From assembly GCA_964420145.1 (NCBI GenBank), contig CAYQRB010000020.1, positions 1 through 16,576 on the forward strand: a stretch of 16,576 bases of DNA, written 5' to 3'. The position numbers and the translations under genes were made by a program. Below, piece after piece: positions 5,734 through 12,798 of this stretch (the first letter of the stretch is position 1; every line of letters begins with the position of its first letter). The notes under the pieces are model-generated. The model saw only the letters and a program-made list of their open reading frames with translations, was not told the origin of the DNA and did no database searches. The DNA comes from JAJTYI01 sp964420145 (GTDB taxonomy: Bacteria > Patescibacteriota > Dojkabacteria > B142 > OLB20).

Positions 5734-8481
5734 ATGAATTTACCAAATAGTAAATCTATAAGGCAATACACGGTGGTATGTTTAGCTGTTGCTTTCATAC
5801 TTGTATCTATAAATTTGGCTATTCCATTTGATGGAGTCGTGGCAAGAGGAGTCCCTCAGCAGACTGCCCAAGTTAGAGAATTAATCAAAAGAGAGTATGA
5901 GTTTGATTTGACTAAAGTGCTAGTTCAGGAAAAAGGAAAAGATAGTCCAGAAATAATAGTCATAGAAGATGTCCCAAGAGAGAAGGGATTTATTAGTTCA
6001 AAAAAACTAGAGGAAAAAGGCATAGAAAAAATAGTGAATCAGGTGAGATACAATCGCTTAGAAAAGAAGCTTATAGAGTTATCACAACAGAGTAATGTTG
6101 AATATGCTCAACCCATATATATTTATCATACTGCAGAATGGTCAAGGTCGGGGGATAAAGATACTCCAAACGACTTTGGTCAAGATCCTTCTGCACTAGA
6201 GGGAAACCATTGGTATTACGAACAGGCGGGGTTGCGAGAAATGTGGAAAGATCAAGATTGCCTAAATAACGGAGTATCTTGCGGAGGAAGTGCTGAAGTT
6301 ATAGTAGCAGTCATAGATACGGGCCTTGCTTTTGAAGACCATACTTCTGCGTGGGCCGATATAGGAGATGATCCATTTGTGTTTTCCAAATTACCTGATA
6401 TGTTCTCTGGTGAGAGTATAAACTTATGGACAAATACTGGGGAAATCCCAAATAACAATATAGACGATGATGGTAATGAGATCATAGATGACTATCACGG
6501 TTTTGATGCAGACAATCATGTTTATTGTGAATCGTGGGGTGGGTGTAACGATGTCTTAGATGCGGAGTCGGGTCATCCAAACGATGATGTAGGACATGGG
6601 ACTACGGTTACAGGACTTATCGCTTCTCTTGTAGATAATAGCTCGGGAAGTGTTTCTCCTGCACATAAGGTTACTATTATGCCCATAAAAGCAAATACTC
6701 AAAAAGCTGATAGTTTTAACACATTTACTCTCACAAGGGCTGTCAATTACGCGGTTGCTAATGGTGCAGATATTATAAACTTGAGTTTAGCAGGATCTGG
6801 TCATGACCCGGCGTTTGAAACAGCCATAAATAATGCACATAATGCTGGTGTGTTGGTAGTTGCTGCTTCGGGTAATTTCGCAGGTCCTGTTTTGTACCCT
6901 GCAAAATATGACAATGTAATTGCTGTAGGTGCGGTTAATGCAGATAATACAAAATCAAACTATTCGTCTTATGGTTCTGAGCTGGATTTGGTGGCTTATG
7001 TTGGTGACGGGGGGGTAAAAGGAGATGCAGTTTTTCAGGGAACCTACACTTGCGCATCAACAAGCCCTAACTGTTTCAGTCCAGATAATACCAATACATT
7101 ACGATATACACAGTTTTCTACTTCTTATAATACCGGGACTTCTTTTGCGTCTCCTCAGGTAGCTGCTGCGGCAGCGATTATAAAGAGTAATAATCCGGGG
7201 ATTACTATGGAGGAAATGAGACTAGCTCTTGTATCTTCTACAAACGATATAAATACACCTGGTTTTGATAATACTACCGGAAATGGAGTTCTAGATTACA
7301 GGAAGGCTAATAGCTATGATAAAGAAGATATGGATATAAATACTAATTATTTTGGCTCCTACAGGGATGATACAAATACAAACACATGGATTGTTGTAGG
7401 AAATCCAAATCCTGACAATATTAATATGAATTTAAATATCTATAACAAAGTTGATTCAACCAAGAGGATTAGTGCAGGTGGACAATTTACTTACAGATTC
7501 CCCCTCTCTAATGGTAAACCTGTCAAAATAATTAGTGATGGATCGGTATATACAACACATAAAATGATGGGCAACGGATCATTAAGCGAGTTTGCGGGTA
7601 TCTCTGCGTCTCAGTTGAGTAGTAAATACTATTTCGGTTCATACAGAGACGATTCGAAAGCAAATACATGGATAGTAGTAGGGAATGCTGATACAGTTTC
7701 AACAAATGTAAGTATAAGTATAGGAGGTGTTTTGAGAAGCGAGAGTGTAACCATAGAACCCGGAGAACAGAAAACTTTCAGATATCCCGGTTTAGCAGCA
7801 AAACCTGTGGAGATAGAGAGTTCGGGAGAACTGATATACACAACACACAAAATGATGGGGAACGGATCCTTAAGTGAGTTTGCGGGTATTCCTGTTTCTC
7901 AATTGAGTAATAAATATTATTTTGGTAGTTACAGAGACGATTCCAATGTGAATACATGGATAGTGGTGGGGAATGCTGGTGTAACTTCGACCAGTGTCAA
8001 TGTGAAGATTGGAGGTATCTTGAGAAGTGAAGATGAAATAATAGAACCCGGAGAACAAAAAACTTTCAGATATCCCGGTTTAGCAGCAAAACCTGTGGAG
8101 ATAGAGAGTTCGGGAGAACTGATATACACAACACACAAAATGATGGGGAACGGATCCTTAAGTGAGTTTGCGGGTATTCCTGTTTCTCAATTGAGTAATA
8201 AATATTATTTTGGTAGTTACAGAGACGATTCCAATGTGAATACATGGATAGTGGTGGGGAATGCTGGTGTTGTTTCTACCAGTATTGATATCAAAATTGG
8301 TGGTATAGTTAGGAGTGAAGATGTTGTAATAGAACCTGGCGAACAGCAAACATTTCGGTACCCCGGATTGGCTGCGAAACCGATTGAGGTGGAAAGTACT
8401 GGAGGATTAATATACACAACACATAAGATGATGGGTGGTAACTCCTTGAATGAATATCCAGGTATTCATGTGGAGTTATGA
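5734..8481 (+). CDS. Secreted subtilisin-like serine protease (S8) with four tandem C-terminal modules
   Basis: A 915-residue exported protease. Residues 1-39 form a signal peptide (basic n-region, hydrophobic 13-31, then Ala-Arg-Gly). Residues about 40-130 look like an inhibitory propeptide ending in the typical VEYAQP. The catalytic domain (about 150-525) has Asp195 in VIDTG, His288 in GHGT, oxyanion Asn381 in ASGN and Ser470 in GTSFASP, so the full triad is present. The Asp-His segment is long and holds an acidic Ca-loop-like N-I-D-D-D-G-N stretch, common in bacterial S8 enzymes. Four modules then start at 539, 633, 729 and 825, each opening YFGSYRDD. There is no sortase motif or C-terminal membrane helix. 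The 3' end overlaps the pyruvyl transferase start by 4 nt (ATGA). It probably processes surface proteins or is a surface-attached protease. No Shine-Dalgarno is visible before the ATG. Confidence 0.92.
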   Translation: MNLPNSKSIRQYTVVCLAVAFILVSINLAIPFDGVVARGVPQQTAQVRELIKREYEFDLTKVLVQEKGKDSPEIIVIEDVPREKGFISSKKLEEKGIEKIVNQVRYNRLEKKLIELSQQSNVEYAQPIYIYHTAEWSRSGDKDTPNDFGQDPSALEGNHWYYEQAGLREMWKDQDCLNNGVSCGGSAEVIVAVIDTGLAFEDHTSAWADIGDDPFVFSKLPDMFSGESINLWTNTGEIPNNNIDDDGNEIIDDYHGFDADNHVYCESWGGCNDVLDAESGHPNDDVGHGTTVTGLIASLVDNSSGSVSPAHKVTIMPIKANTQKADSFNTFTLTRAVNYAVANGADIINLSLAGSGHDPAFETAINNAHNAGVLVVAASGNFAGPVLYPAKYDNVIAVGAVNADNTKSNYSSYGSELDLVAYVGDGGVKGDAVFQGTYTCASTSPNCFSPDNTNTLRYTQFSTSYNTGTSFASPQVAAAAAIIKSNNPGITMEEMRLALVSSTNDINTPGFDNTTGNGVLDYRKANSYDKEDMDINTNYFGSYRDDTNTNTWIVVGNPNPDNINMNLNIYNKVDSTKRISAGGQFTYRFPLSNGKPVKIISDGSVYTTHKMMGNGSLSEFAGISASQLSSKYYFGSYRDDSKANTWIVVGNADTVSTNVSISIGGVLRSESVTIEPGEQKTFRYPGLAAKPVEIESSGELIYTTHKMMGNGSLSEFAGIPVSQLSNKYYFGSYRDDSNVNTWIVVGNAGVTSTSVNVKIGGILRSEDEIIEPGEQKTFRYPGLAAKPVEIESSGELIYTTHKMMGNGSLSEFAGIPVSQLSNKYYFGSYRDDSNVNTWIVVGNAGVVSTSIDIKIGGIVRSEDVVIEPGEQQTFRYPGLAAKPIEVESTGGLIYTTHKMMGGNSLNEYPGIHVEL
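7753..7982 (+). repeat. Near-identical 230-bp repeat, copy A
   Basis: This segment matches 8041-8270 at 229 of 230 bases; the only difference is G at 7770 versus A at 8058. The offset is 288 bp, one 96-codon module. Flanking sequence of the same modules has diverged, so the homogenised block runs from the middle of module 2 into the start of module 3. Confidence 0.95.
8041..8270 (+). repeat. Near-identical 230-bp repeat, copy B
   Basis: Partner of 7753-7982, spanning the middle of module 3 to the start of module 4. Near identity even at third codon positions points to recent unequal crossing-over or gene conversion rather than selection on protein alone. Confidence 0.95.
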
Positions 8482-9341
8482 CTATAAAAAAAATCACTAA
8501 AATATTTGGTGATTACACGCTGAGTTATCGGATTAAACAACTGAATAGGATGTACTGGTTTCAATTACCAAAAGAAACATATTCGTTCTACAAAAGTAAT
8601 AACTTTGGTGATACGATTGGACCCTATTTGTATTATAAATTCAGGAAAACCGAGCCTGTATATGTAGATATTAGAAATTCTCCCACAGACAAATTATCGT
8701 TTCTGACCGTGGGCAGTATATTGGAATTTGCAACACAAAACTCCATTGTATGGGGCTCAGGGATTATCAGTAAAGAAGCAGTTTTTACACAACCTCGCAA
8801 GATTTTGGCAGTGAGGGGTCAATTAACTTACAAGAGAGCAAAAGAGTTGGGTTATGATCTTCCTGAGATTTTCGGAGATCCTGGTTTATTGTTACCTCGT
8901 GTTTTTAAACCAAAAATAGACAAAAAATACTCTTTAGGAATAGTTCCACACTATGTTGACTACGCAGAAATTAATAACCTATATAATCGAATTCAAGATA
9001 TATTGATAATTAACCCTTTAGATGATTTAGAAAATATTGTAAGAAAAATTCTTAGTTGTCGGTTCGTTATCTCGAGTTCTCTCCACGGAATTATCCTAGC
9101 TCATGCTTATAATATTCCAGTAGCGTGGGTGACTTTTAGCGATAAGTTAAAGGGAGACGGGACAAAGTTTCTAGATCACTATAGTTCGGTCGGTATACAA
9201 GATAATGTATCACCGTATAACTTAAACGGAAAGAAGCTAAATATCCGGGCTTTGCAGAATATAGCAAAGTCCGCACCTCAACCTGATTATCCAATACCGA
9301 TTGATAAACTATACGATAGCTGTCCGTTTAGAAATATATGA
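8478..9341 (+). CDS. Polysaccharide pyruvyl transferase family protein (ExoV/CsaB-like)
   Basis: This 287-residue protein matches the PF04230 polysaccharide pyruvyl transferase family, closest in pattern to ExoV of succinoglycan synthesis. Visible elements are NNFGDTIGPYL near 41-51, VGSIL then a VWGSGI strand (about 78-97), an AVRGQLT segment, FGDPGLLLPR (about 135-144), GIVPHYVDYA and the strongly conserved SSSLHGIILAHAYNIPVAW block near 199-217. Such enzymes transfer pyruvate from phosphoenolpyruvate to make a ketal on a glycan sugar in the cytoplasm; some members do other sugar modifications. There is no membrane segment. The ATG at 8478 overlaps the subtilase TGA by 4 nt, so its translation is tied to a secreted protease, an unusual pairing. 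The convergent methyltransferase gene ends 30 bp downstream. Confidence 0.85.
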   Translation: MTIKKITKIFGDYTLSYRIKQLNRMYWFQLPKETYSFYKSNNFGDTIGPYLYYKFRKTEPVYVDIRNSPTDKLSFLTVGSILEFATQNSIVWGSGIISKEAVFTQPRKILAVRGQLTYKRAKELGYDLPEIFGDPGLLLPRVFKPKIDKKYSLGIVPHYVDYAEINNLYNRIQDILIINPLDDLENIVRKILSCRFVISSSLHGIILAHAYNIPVAWVTFSDKLKGDGTKFLDHYSSVGIQDNVSPYNLNGKKLNIRALQNIAKSAPQPDYPIPIDKLYDSCPFRNI

Positions 9342-9344
9342 AGA

Positions 9345-9366
9345 TATATTTACATACCAAAATATA
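9345..9366. terminator. AT-only hairpin between convergent genes, possible weak bidirectional terminator
   Basis: TATATTT at 9345-9351 pairs with AAATATA at 9360-9366 around an 8-base loop, within the 30-bp gap between convergent genes. The stem has no G-C pairs and no clear U-tract, so it may terminate poorly or be chance. Confidence 0.25.
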
Positions 9367-9371
9367 AGAAA

Positions 9372-10441
9372 TCACTTCTCACAACGGAAAAACGGTCGCG
9401 TACTCTCTTTACTGTGAATACCGTCTGCGTTGTATCCGATCAACTGTACAGTCTTAAAATATTGAAAAACCTCCGAGTAGTCATCTTTCGTCGTTCTTTG
9501 GTGTCCTTCAAAATACAGAACCTTCTTAGTTAGATTTTTAATATTCTGTGAGAGAATTTTTTTGTTTGAGATATGTGCGTAGAGTGAATTACAAAATACT
9601 GTATTAAATACAGGTATGTTTTTAATTGGAAGTACTAGGTCACGGACTTCTAGAGATATATTCGAATTTAAAATGGTACTGAGCCGTAACGCTGAGGTAG
9701 CAATTTGAGGACTGGACTCTATTGCTGTGACATTTTTAGCGCCAAAGTTCCACGCAAGCATCGCGTTTATGGAAATGTTTGCTCCGAGGTCGGCAACATT
9801 TTTCCCGCGGATATCTTCAACAATGTTTGTTTTTAAGATTCTTTCATACACATCCCTGCGTCTACCTGCCAAAAGTTCGGTTTCTTTATAAAAAATACTC
9901 TGACAAGGGATGTCTTTATTTCGTGTTCCGTAAAACTCCTTAGTATTATGAACAATGTTCGAAAGCACAGTGCTAAGTGTGTTTTTTATATACGGTACAT
10001 CAATACCTAAAAAATAGGCGATTGATGCCCTGTGATTACCATCAATAATTACCTGTTGAGAGTCTGGAGTAGTTACAATTCTTATTGGTTTTAGGATACC
10101 GTCCTTCTCAATATCTTCTTTTAGCTTTATATATCTTTCTATTTTGTCTAGCCTTTTCGTTCGAGTGTTGTCATTTGGATAATAAAACTTCCAACTCTCT
10201 GATAGATATTTGTAATATAGGCTTTTTCTATATTTTTGTGTTCCTTATCTCTCCAAAATGTATAATGAGGGAGGTCTTTTAGCCGTATTCGCGTATGTTG
10301 ACCGTATAAATTATCAAACAAATCTTGGTGAAGTGGGTGTAACTGTCCGAAATATAAATCCCCAAGATTTTCATTTCTAAGTAGACCGGTGCTATCTTTG
10401 TTTGTAAAAAGTGTGTGTACCCTATTAAATATATCGGGCAT
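9372..10441 (-). pseudogene. Frameshifted ParB-like domain + SAM methyltransferase gene
   Basis: Two frames read as one protein of about 356 residues. The 5' piece runs from the ATG at 10441 to a TAG at 10148 (MPDIFNRVHTLF... to ...KHNIEKAY-like). The 3' piece is open from 10244, after a TAA at 10247-10245, down to the stop at 9372; its only usual start codon is GTG at 9968, too late to include the domain upstream. Before 9968 the frame encodes SESWKFYYPND..., a KPIRIVTTPD strand and IDGNHRASIAYFLG, a ParB/sulfiredoxin-like DGxHR motif. The methyltransferase part has motif I VADLGANIS near the centre and an AIESS strand, fitting a class I SAM fold. Losing one base near 10220-10235 explains the break. 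It could be true decay or a sequencing error in A-rich sequence. It probably belongs to the glycan locus; the substrate is unknown. Confidence 0.75.
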
Positions 10442-10447
10442 AGAGGT

Positions 10448-10453
10448 TATAAT
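10448..10453 (+). promoter_or_regulatory. Consensus -10 (TATAAT) in the divergent gap
   Basis: A perfect TATAAT lies in the 39-bp gap between the divergent frameshifted methyltransferase gene and the glycosyltransferase starting at 10481. It would give a leader of about 20 nt. A second -10-like TATATT at 10467-10472 sits only 8 nt before the ATG. No clear -35 is seen for either. Confidence 0.4.
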
Positions 10454-10480
10454 GAATAATCTTCTCTATATTAACAATAA

Positions 10481-11497
10481 ATGAAACTAATCGCACTATT
10501 AGCAGTCAAAAATGAAGAATTATATTTGCGGTATTGCCTGCAAAATCTTATCTCCCAAGGGTTCGATGTTTACCTCATCGACAATGAATCGACTGACGAT
10601 ACCGTCAAAATTGCAAAAGAATTTCTAAACAAAGGAGTAATAACAATAGACAGCCTCAAAACTAACGGTATATTCAATCTCATGAAAACTTTGCAATACA
10701 AAGAAAGTATAACAAACGCATTGGATGCGGATTGGTTTATGCACACTGACGCAGATGAAATACGCCTTCCACATCCTCCATTTAAAACGATCAAAGAAGC
10801 TGTAAAGAAAATAGAATCTCTTGGTTATAACGCAGTGAATTTCAATGCATATTATTTCCTTCCAGAAAAAGGGAAAAGTTATGTTGATAGGGATTACAAT
10901 AAAGAGATGCGGTATTATTATTTTCATTCTCCTCATCCGCTGACACATATCAAACTCTGGAAAAACGAGAGAAGGCCGATGTCTTTCGGGGTTTCTGGTG
11001 GTCACCAAGTTTCTTTTGAGGGGATGAGAATTTACCCCAATCCGTTCATATTAAAACATTTTATCTTTCTCAGCGAAGAGCATGGTATCGAGAAATACTC
11101 AAGGAATAGAAAGCTCCCTGAAGACGAGGTGAAGAAACTTGGCTGGCACGGCTTCCGTGCAAATTTCAAAAAAGAAAATTTCTATATTCCCTCAAAATCA
11201 GAACTTAAAAAACTTACCGATAATAATTTTGACACAAGCGATCCGAAGATAGAGCATCCATTCTATAAAATGGATGAGAAACAAGTTAAAGAAGAGAAAA
11301 GTCAGGAAGTACATGAGGAGTCTATCAATAACGAGTTAGTCCAGCAGGTACCCCCACATAAAGAGAACCAAAGTAATCATAGAGTCAAAGTTCGTATCAA
11401 AATATATAGTTTTTTATTATCAATATACAGGCGTTTGATCCCCTTTAGACTCAGGCAGAAAATTAAAAATATTCTTATGAATACGGCTAACTATTAG
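10481..11497 (+). CDS. Family 2 glycosyltransferase (Glyco_tranf_2_4 type)
   Basis: A 338-residue cytoplasmic glycosyltransferase with one GT-A domain. The N-terminus has the strand LIALLAVKNEE (3-13), an IDNESTDDT nucleotide-sugar motif (33-41) and the metal-binding D-x-D in HTDADEI (88-94). The pattern resembles the PF13704 'Glyco_tranf_2_4' group, whose members add sugars to surface glycans. The catalytic domain ends near 260. The remaining tail (about 262-338) is acidic and Gln/Glu-rich, then basic and hydrophobic (KVRIKIYSFLLSIYRRLIPFRLRQK), likely an amphipathic membrane-associating end like that of other enzymes in this locus. It is divergent from the frameshifted gene and convergent with the kinase-like gene. 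Donor and acceptor sugars cannot be predicted. Confidence 0.88.
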   Translation: MKLIALLAVKNEELYLRYCLQNLISQGFDVYLIDNESTDDTVKIAKEFLNKGVITIDSLKTNGIFNLMKTLQYKESITNALDADWFMHTDADEIRLPHPPFKTIKEAVKKIESLGYNAVNFNAYYFLPEKGKSYVDRDYNKEMRYYYFHSPHPLTHIKLWKNERRPMSFGVSGGHQVSFEGMRIYPNPFILKHFIFLSEEHGIEKYSRNRKLPEDEVKKLGWHGFRANFKKENFYIPSKSELKKLTDNNFDTSDPKIEHPFYKMDEKQVKEEKSQEVHEESINNELVQQVPPHKENQSNHRVKVRIKIYSFLLSIYRRLIPFRLRQKIKNILMNTANY

Positions 11498-11526
11498 GTT
11501 TATTCCGAGGATTTTTATAATTGTGA

Positions 11527-11706
11527 CTTATACAGCCCATCATTAGGCTTGTCTCACTTCTTCTAGATCCAGATACCAGAACAGATTTTGGTTTTTTAAA
11601 AAGAGATTTAAGAGATATGAATCAAAATACAAGAGAGAAATGGGTAGCAATCTTTAGATGGTTATTTATTCCTAAACAAGCGATCTATATAAACGAAAAA
11701 CGATAG
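11527..11706 (+). pseudogene. Possible fragment of a decayed gene in the convergent gap
   Basis: A 59-codon open stretch follows a TGA at 11524 and ends at TAG (11704-11706). It reads as protein-like sequence (DPDTRTDFGFLKRDLR, EKWVAIFRWLFIPKQAIYI) but has no start codon before an internal ATG at 11617. Its last 45 bases overlap the 3' end of the antisense kinase-like gene. It may be the tail of a lost gene left between two glycan genes. I do not recognise the family. Otherwise the 11498-11661 gap shows no clear terminator. Confidence 0.22.
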
Positions 11707-12798
11707 TATTCTCCGAAAGATAAACTTAAGGCTCTTTGATTTTGCCAACCTAGTACCTTCTAGGTGTTTGAGGACTTTATAAGGAGTTTTCTGATAGGAA
11801 TCGTTGATCTCTGTGAGTTTTTCTATGTGTGTAGTTAGGTTTTTAGTATGGTTATCTTTTAGTGTGATTAGTGCTTCTAAGTTGGCTACATGTTGGTTGG
11901 TATCTTTTAGTATCTGTTGAAGATTGTCATTTTGTAGTTGTGTTTCTTTTAATATGTTTTTGAGTTTAGAGATACCCTGAAACCTTTCTATTGGGTTGGT
12001 TATAAGTGTTGTTAGGTAGTCCTTTTTTATAGTATCCAAAGGAGGGTAATAGATATAAATCCCTTGAAGCAGGTTGTATTCATAGTCCAGCATCTTTTGC
12101 AATTCGGTTGCTGAATGATTGACTAGCTCCAGCCATTGAACCGGAATAAGAACATTATGATAAAAATTAAAACAGGGAAAGTCTTTTGATACCATTGTTT
12201 GTAAAATGCGGTTGAGTTTTAGCCCAAGATAAAAAAGTGACCTTAGTATTAGAAAGTTTTTTGGTAGGGGAAAATCAAAGCACCACTCAAAATCCACAAA
12301 ATAGTAAGTATTGTCTTTTTTGATAAAATTATCGAGGTTGGTGTCATAAAATCCTGGAGACCAGCAATCAATTTTCGTTTTTGAGAAGTATTGTTTTTTG
12401 GGATCAAATAATCTGACAAAGTCGGTAGATTGATAAAGGTTGGATTTAATAGTTGGAATCTTTTTTAGAAAATTAAAAAAATCTTGGATGTCACTTGTTG
12501 CTTTTTCGTAGTTTCCTTCTATCAGGAGAGTTTCTATTTCTGAAGCGAGATTGGGATGATCGATGTAGTCAATGTATAGTTTGCTTTTTTCAAATGTGGT
12601 TTGAGGCAGTACAAATAAATATTCTGGTTTGTTTAGTAAATTGTAGTTGTCAAAGATAGTCTGTATGTGTTTCTCTCCTTCGGGATATATAGATTCTTTC
12701 CTAATAAATTTATTATTATTCTCTTCGATTAGTTGTGTTAAAACTACAAATTCTCTTTTTCTTCGGTATTGTGATTGGGCAAAGTGGACTTTTCTCAT
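11662..12798 (-). CDS. Kinase-fold protein with C-terminal coiled coil (WbdD kinase-like)
   Basis: A 378-residue protein with features of a small-molecule/eukaryotic-like kinase fold: a candidate ATP-binding lysine in KFIRKES (30-36), a hinge-like YIDYIDHPNL (75-84), a catalytic loop D152-TNLD-N157 with HRD-like Asp-to-Asn spacing, and a metal-binding Asp169 in VDFEW in the DFG position. Residues about 275-335 form a heptad-like coiled coil (LKNILKETQLQNDNLQQIL, then THIEKLTEI), followed by a basic, aromatic amphipathic tail (about 355-378). Its ATG directly follows the stop of the methyltransferase gene (TAAATG), so they are one operon. The order methyltransferase, kinase, coiled coil is that of WbdD, the chain-terminating enzyme of E. 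coli O8/O9a polymannose. By analogy it would phosphorylate the glycan end. A plain aminoglycoside/choline-kinase-like role is the alternative. Confidence 0.7.
   Translation of the reverse strand: MRKVHFAQSQYRRKREFVVLTQLIEENNNKFIRKESIYPEGEKHIQTIFDNYNLLNKPEYLFVLPQTTFEKSKLYIDYIDHPNLASEIETLLIEGNYEKATSDIQDFFNFLKKIPTIKSNLYQSTDFVRLFDPKKQYFSKTKIDCWSPGFYDTNLDNFIKKDNTYYFVDFEWCFDFPLPKNFLILRSLFYLGLKLNRILQTMVSKDFPCFNFYHNVLIPVQWLELVNHSATELQKMLDYEYNLLQGIYIYYPPLDTIKKDYLTTLITNPIERFQGISKLKNILKETQLQNDNLQQILKDTNQHVANLEALITLKDNHTKNLTTHIEKLTEINDSYQKTPYKVLKHLEGTRLAKSKSLKFIFRRILSFFVYIDRLFRNK

Larger units (their letters stand above)
7348..8478 (+). repeat. Four tandem ~96-residue modules in the subtilase
   Basis: The copies start at 7348, 7630, 7918 and 8206 (94, 96, 96 and 91 codons). 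Each contains YFGSYRDD, NTWIVVGN, a Gly-Gly turn (IGG) in copies 2-4, a (K/Q)TFRYPGLAAKP-type strand, and IYTTHKMMG followed by a SLSEFAGIP-like end. Copy 1 is the most divergent in the middle (KRISAGGQFTYRFPLSNGKP). The pattern resembles beta-sandwich repeats with W-x-x-x-x-N-P and F-P-G motifs seen at the ends of large surface proteins in Chloroflexi and CPR bacteria, from memory. Stalk or surface-binding roles are plausible. Confidence 0.9.

Noticed and set aside
7629..8417. Several minus-strand open frames opposite the subtilase modules, repeating the same protein pattern
   Set aside because: They repeat only because the sense strand repeats; the sense frame carries an intact S8 catalytic triad and conserved modules, so these are antisense shadows.
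7348..8478. CRISPR-like or non-coding tandem repeat array
   Set aside because: The period is 288 bp, in frame, and every unit encodes the same protein module; it is an internal coding repeat.
10148..10260. Programmed ribosomal frameshift in the ParB-like/methyltransferase gene
   Set aside because: The A-runs are not in the X-XXY-YYZ phase of the upstream frame, and no stimulatory structure or internal Shine-Dalgarno was evident; mutation or sequencing error is simpler.
10570..11008. Minus-strand open frames of 74 and 127 codons opposite the glycosyltransferase
   Set aside because: The + strand frame has clear GT-A motifs (NEE, DNESTDD, DADE) over the same bases; the antisense frames show no domain and are Ile/Phe/Cys-rich in a shadow-like way.
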